From the NCBI GenBank assembly GCA_963969365.1, contig OZ017765.1:1-64000 (forward strand): a stretch of DNA of 64,000 nucleotides, read 5' to 3'. This document shows positions 63,095-64,000 of this stretch, one piece after another (the first letter of the stretch is position 1; each line of letters opens with the position of its first letter). The position numbers and the translations under genes were made by a program. The DNA comes from Asterochloris sp. CNOR1. Its lineage: Eukaryota; Chlorophyta; Trebouxiophyceae; Trebouxiales; Trebouxiaceae. The notes below the pieces were generated by a model that had not been told where the DNA came from, did not search any database, and saw only the letters and a list, made by a program, of their open reading frames with translations.

Positions 63095-64000
63095 TATTTT
63101 GTTAGTCTTTTGGTACCTTCTACCTTGCTTGTTACCTGCCTGAATTGGATTTGCGCTGATTGGGTGCAAGGCGGCATGTGTTTAGTTGTTGACCTTAGGG
63201 TTGTAGCCAAAACACGTGCTGTTTCACACGTCAACAAAACCTGATCAATCTTGTACTCGCTTTACACGTCGACTTGTTTTGTAAAAAAAACAACAATGTT
63301 TCTTATCTACAGAAACCTGTTTTTGCGTGATAAACAATATGTGCAAACCAACAACGCTGTAAGCAACACACGTTACTTGTAATAGAACCACGTTTAAAAC
63401 CCAAACTAGTTGCGTGTTTTGCAAGCACCAGTGTGATACAAGCGAATAGAGCCGGTGACATTCAACAGTAGTCCTCTGTTCGACAACTGATTCGTGCCTT
63501 TGCTTGAGAGAGATTTCGTTGTTTCTATCTAATTGTTGTTTATTTTTGGTAGAGTAAAAGCCCCGTGTTAAAACTACCCACACTAAGAAACAAGCTTAAA
63601 GATACCTGTTGTTTCATAGACCGTTATAGAGGTGATGCTTTGCGACGTGCTTGATTCGTAGAGGGTGAAAACAAAAACAAAAATTGTGGCTCTTTGGTTA
63701 GTGCTAACTCCTGTGCGAAGCAACAGCAAGACGCGCCAAGCAACACCTGATCTTTTACGTGCAAAGCAAAACGAAAAGCAGCAATTCTATTATTACCTTT
63801 ACCTTCACCAATTTCTCGTTACTTTTACGTAAACCCTTTCTGTTGGTGCTTGGCTAAAGGTGCGCTTTCTTCTTGTTGTATATCTCTTGGTACAAACGCT
63901 TTTTTTAATGCAAAGATTTTCAGCAACCACTAGTTGTAGCCGAAGGCAACACACGCGCAAACGTAATTTTCCATTTCTGTGTGAAGCATAAAGAGTAAGA
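63095..64000. other. Terminal intergenic region
   Basis: R2 at about 63935-63952 and R3 words near 63715-63770. No gene, tRNA or strong hairpin recognised; psbI searched for and not seen. Confidence 0.5.

Overview
This window is part of a green algal chloroplast genome. The evidence is chlB (light-independent protochlorophyllide reductase), plastid-encoded tufA, tilS, ccsA, cemA, ycf3, ycf4, ycf20 and infA, a bacterial-type S10/spc/alpha ribosomal cluster running into rpoA-rps9-rpl12-rps2, and the block rps12-rps7-tufA-rpl19-ycf4. This gene set and order fit a core chlorophyte, most likely a trebouxiophyte; species assignment is not possible by eye. All protein genes read through with the standard code, and no intron and no rRNA gene was seen.

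Layout. 1-2.5 kb: trnF, trnV, a CAU tRNA with a long variable arm, trnR(CCG). 3.6-7.9 kb, minus strand: ycf3, psaI, rps14, rps18, rpl20. 9.7-22.1 kb: trnQ, a SecG/Ycf47-like gene, tilS, ycf20, trnN, ccsA (minus), trnM, cemA. 22.7-39.7 kb, plus strand: rpl23, rpl2, rps19, rps3, rpl16, rpl14, rpl5, rps8, infA, rpl36, rps11, rpoA, rps9, rpl12, rps2. 42.4-54.6 kb, minus strand: trnY, trnL(UAA), ycf4, rpl19, tufA, rps7, rps12, trnS, trnT. 55.8-60.5 kb, minus strand: petD, petB, chlB. 63 kb: psbK. The genes cover translation (ribosomal proteins, infA, tufA, tRNAs, tilS), transcription (rpoA), photosystem I/II and cytochrome b6f structure or assembly (psaI, psbK, petB, petD, ccsA, ycf3, ycf4), and chlorophyll synthesis in the dark (chlB).

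Roughly half of the window is intergenic, built from a small vocabulary of dispersed repeats. I name them: R1, a 20-bp partly palindromic core GTCCTATCTTCGATCAAGGA (16 copies or close variants); R2, TTGTAGCCAAAGGCAACAC and its GAAGG variant; R3, GTGCAAAGCAAG; R4, an 8-bp unit GNAGAACC ending in GGTAGGACGC, found as 1, 2, 3 or exactly 19 tandem units; R5, hairpins with different stems but a shared loop core CGAAGC/GCTTCG. R-words also occur inside genes (ccsA, tilS, cemA, ycf20, rps2), several of which are much longer than their families.

The most unusual items are these. A 797-bp segment upstream of petB is bounded by 55-bp inverted repeats and carries its own promoter-like site and a Lys/Asp-rich ORF. 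Three smaller segments with 25-33-bp terminal inverted repeats lie at tufA, rps7/rps12 and chlB. rpoA has two tandem C-terminal-domain-like repeats. A class II-shaped tRNA has a CAU anticodon. Two 19-unit R4 arrays lie 28 kb apart.
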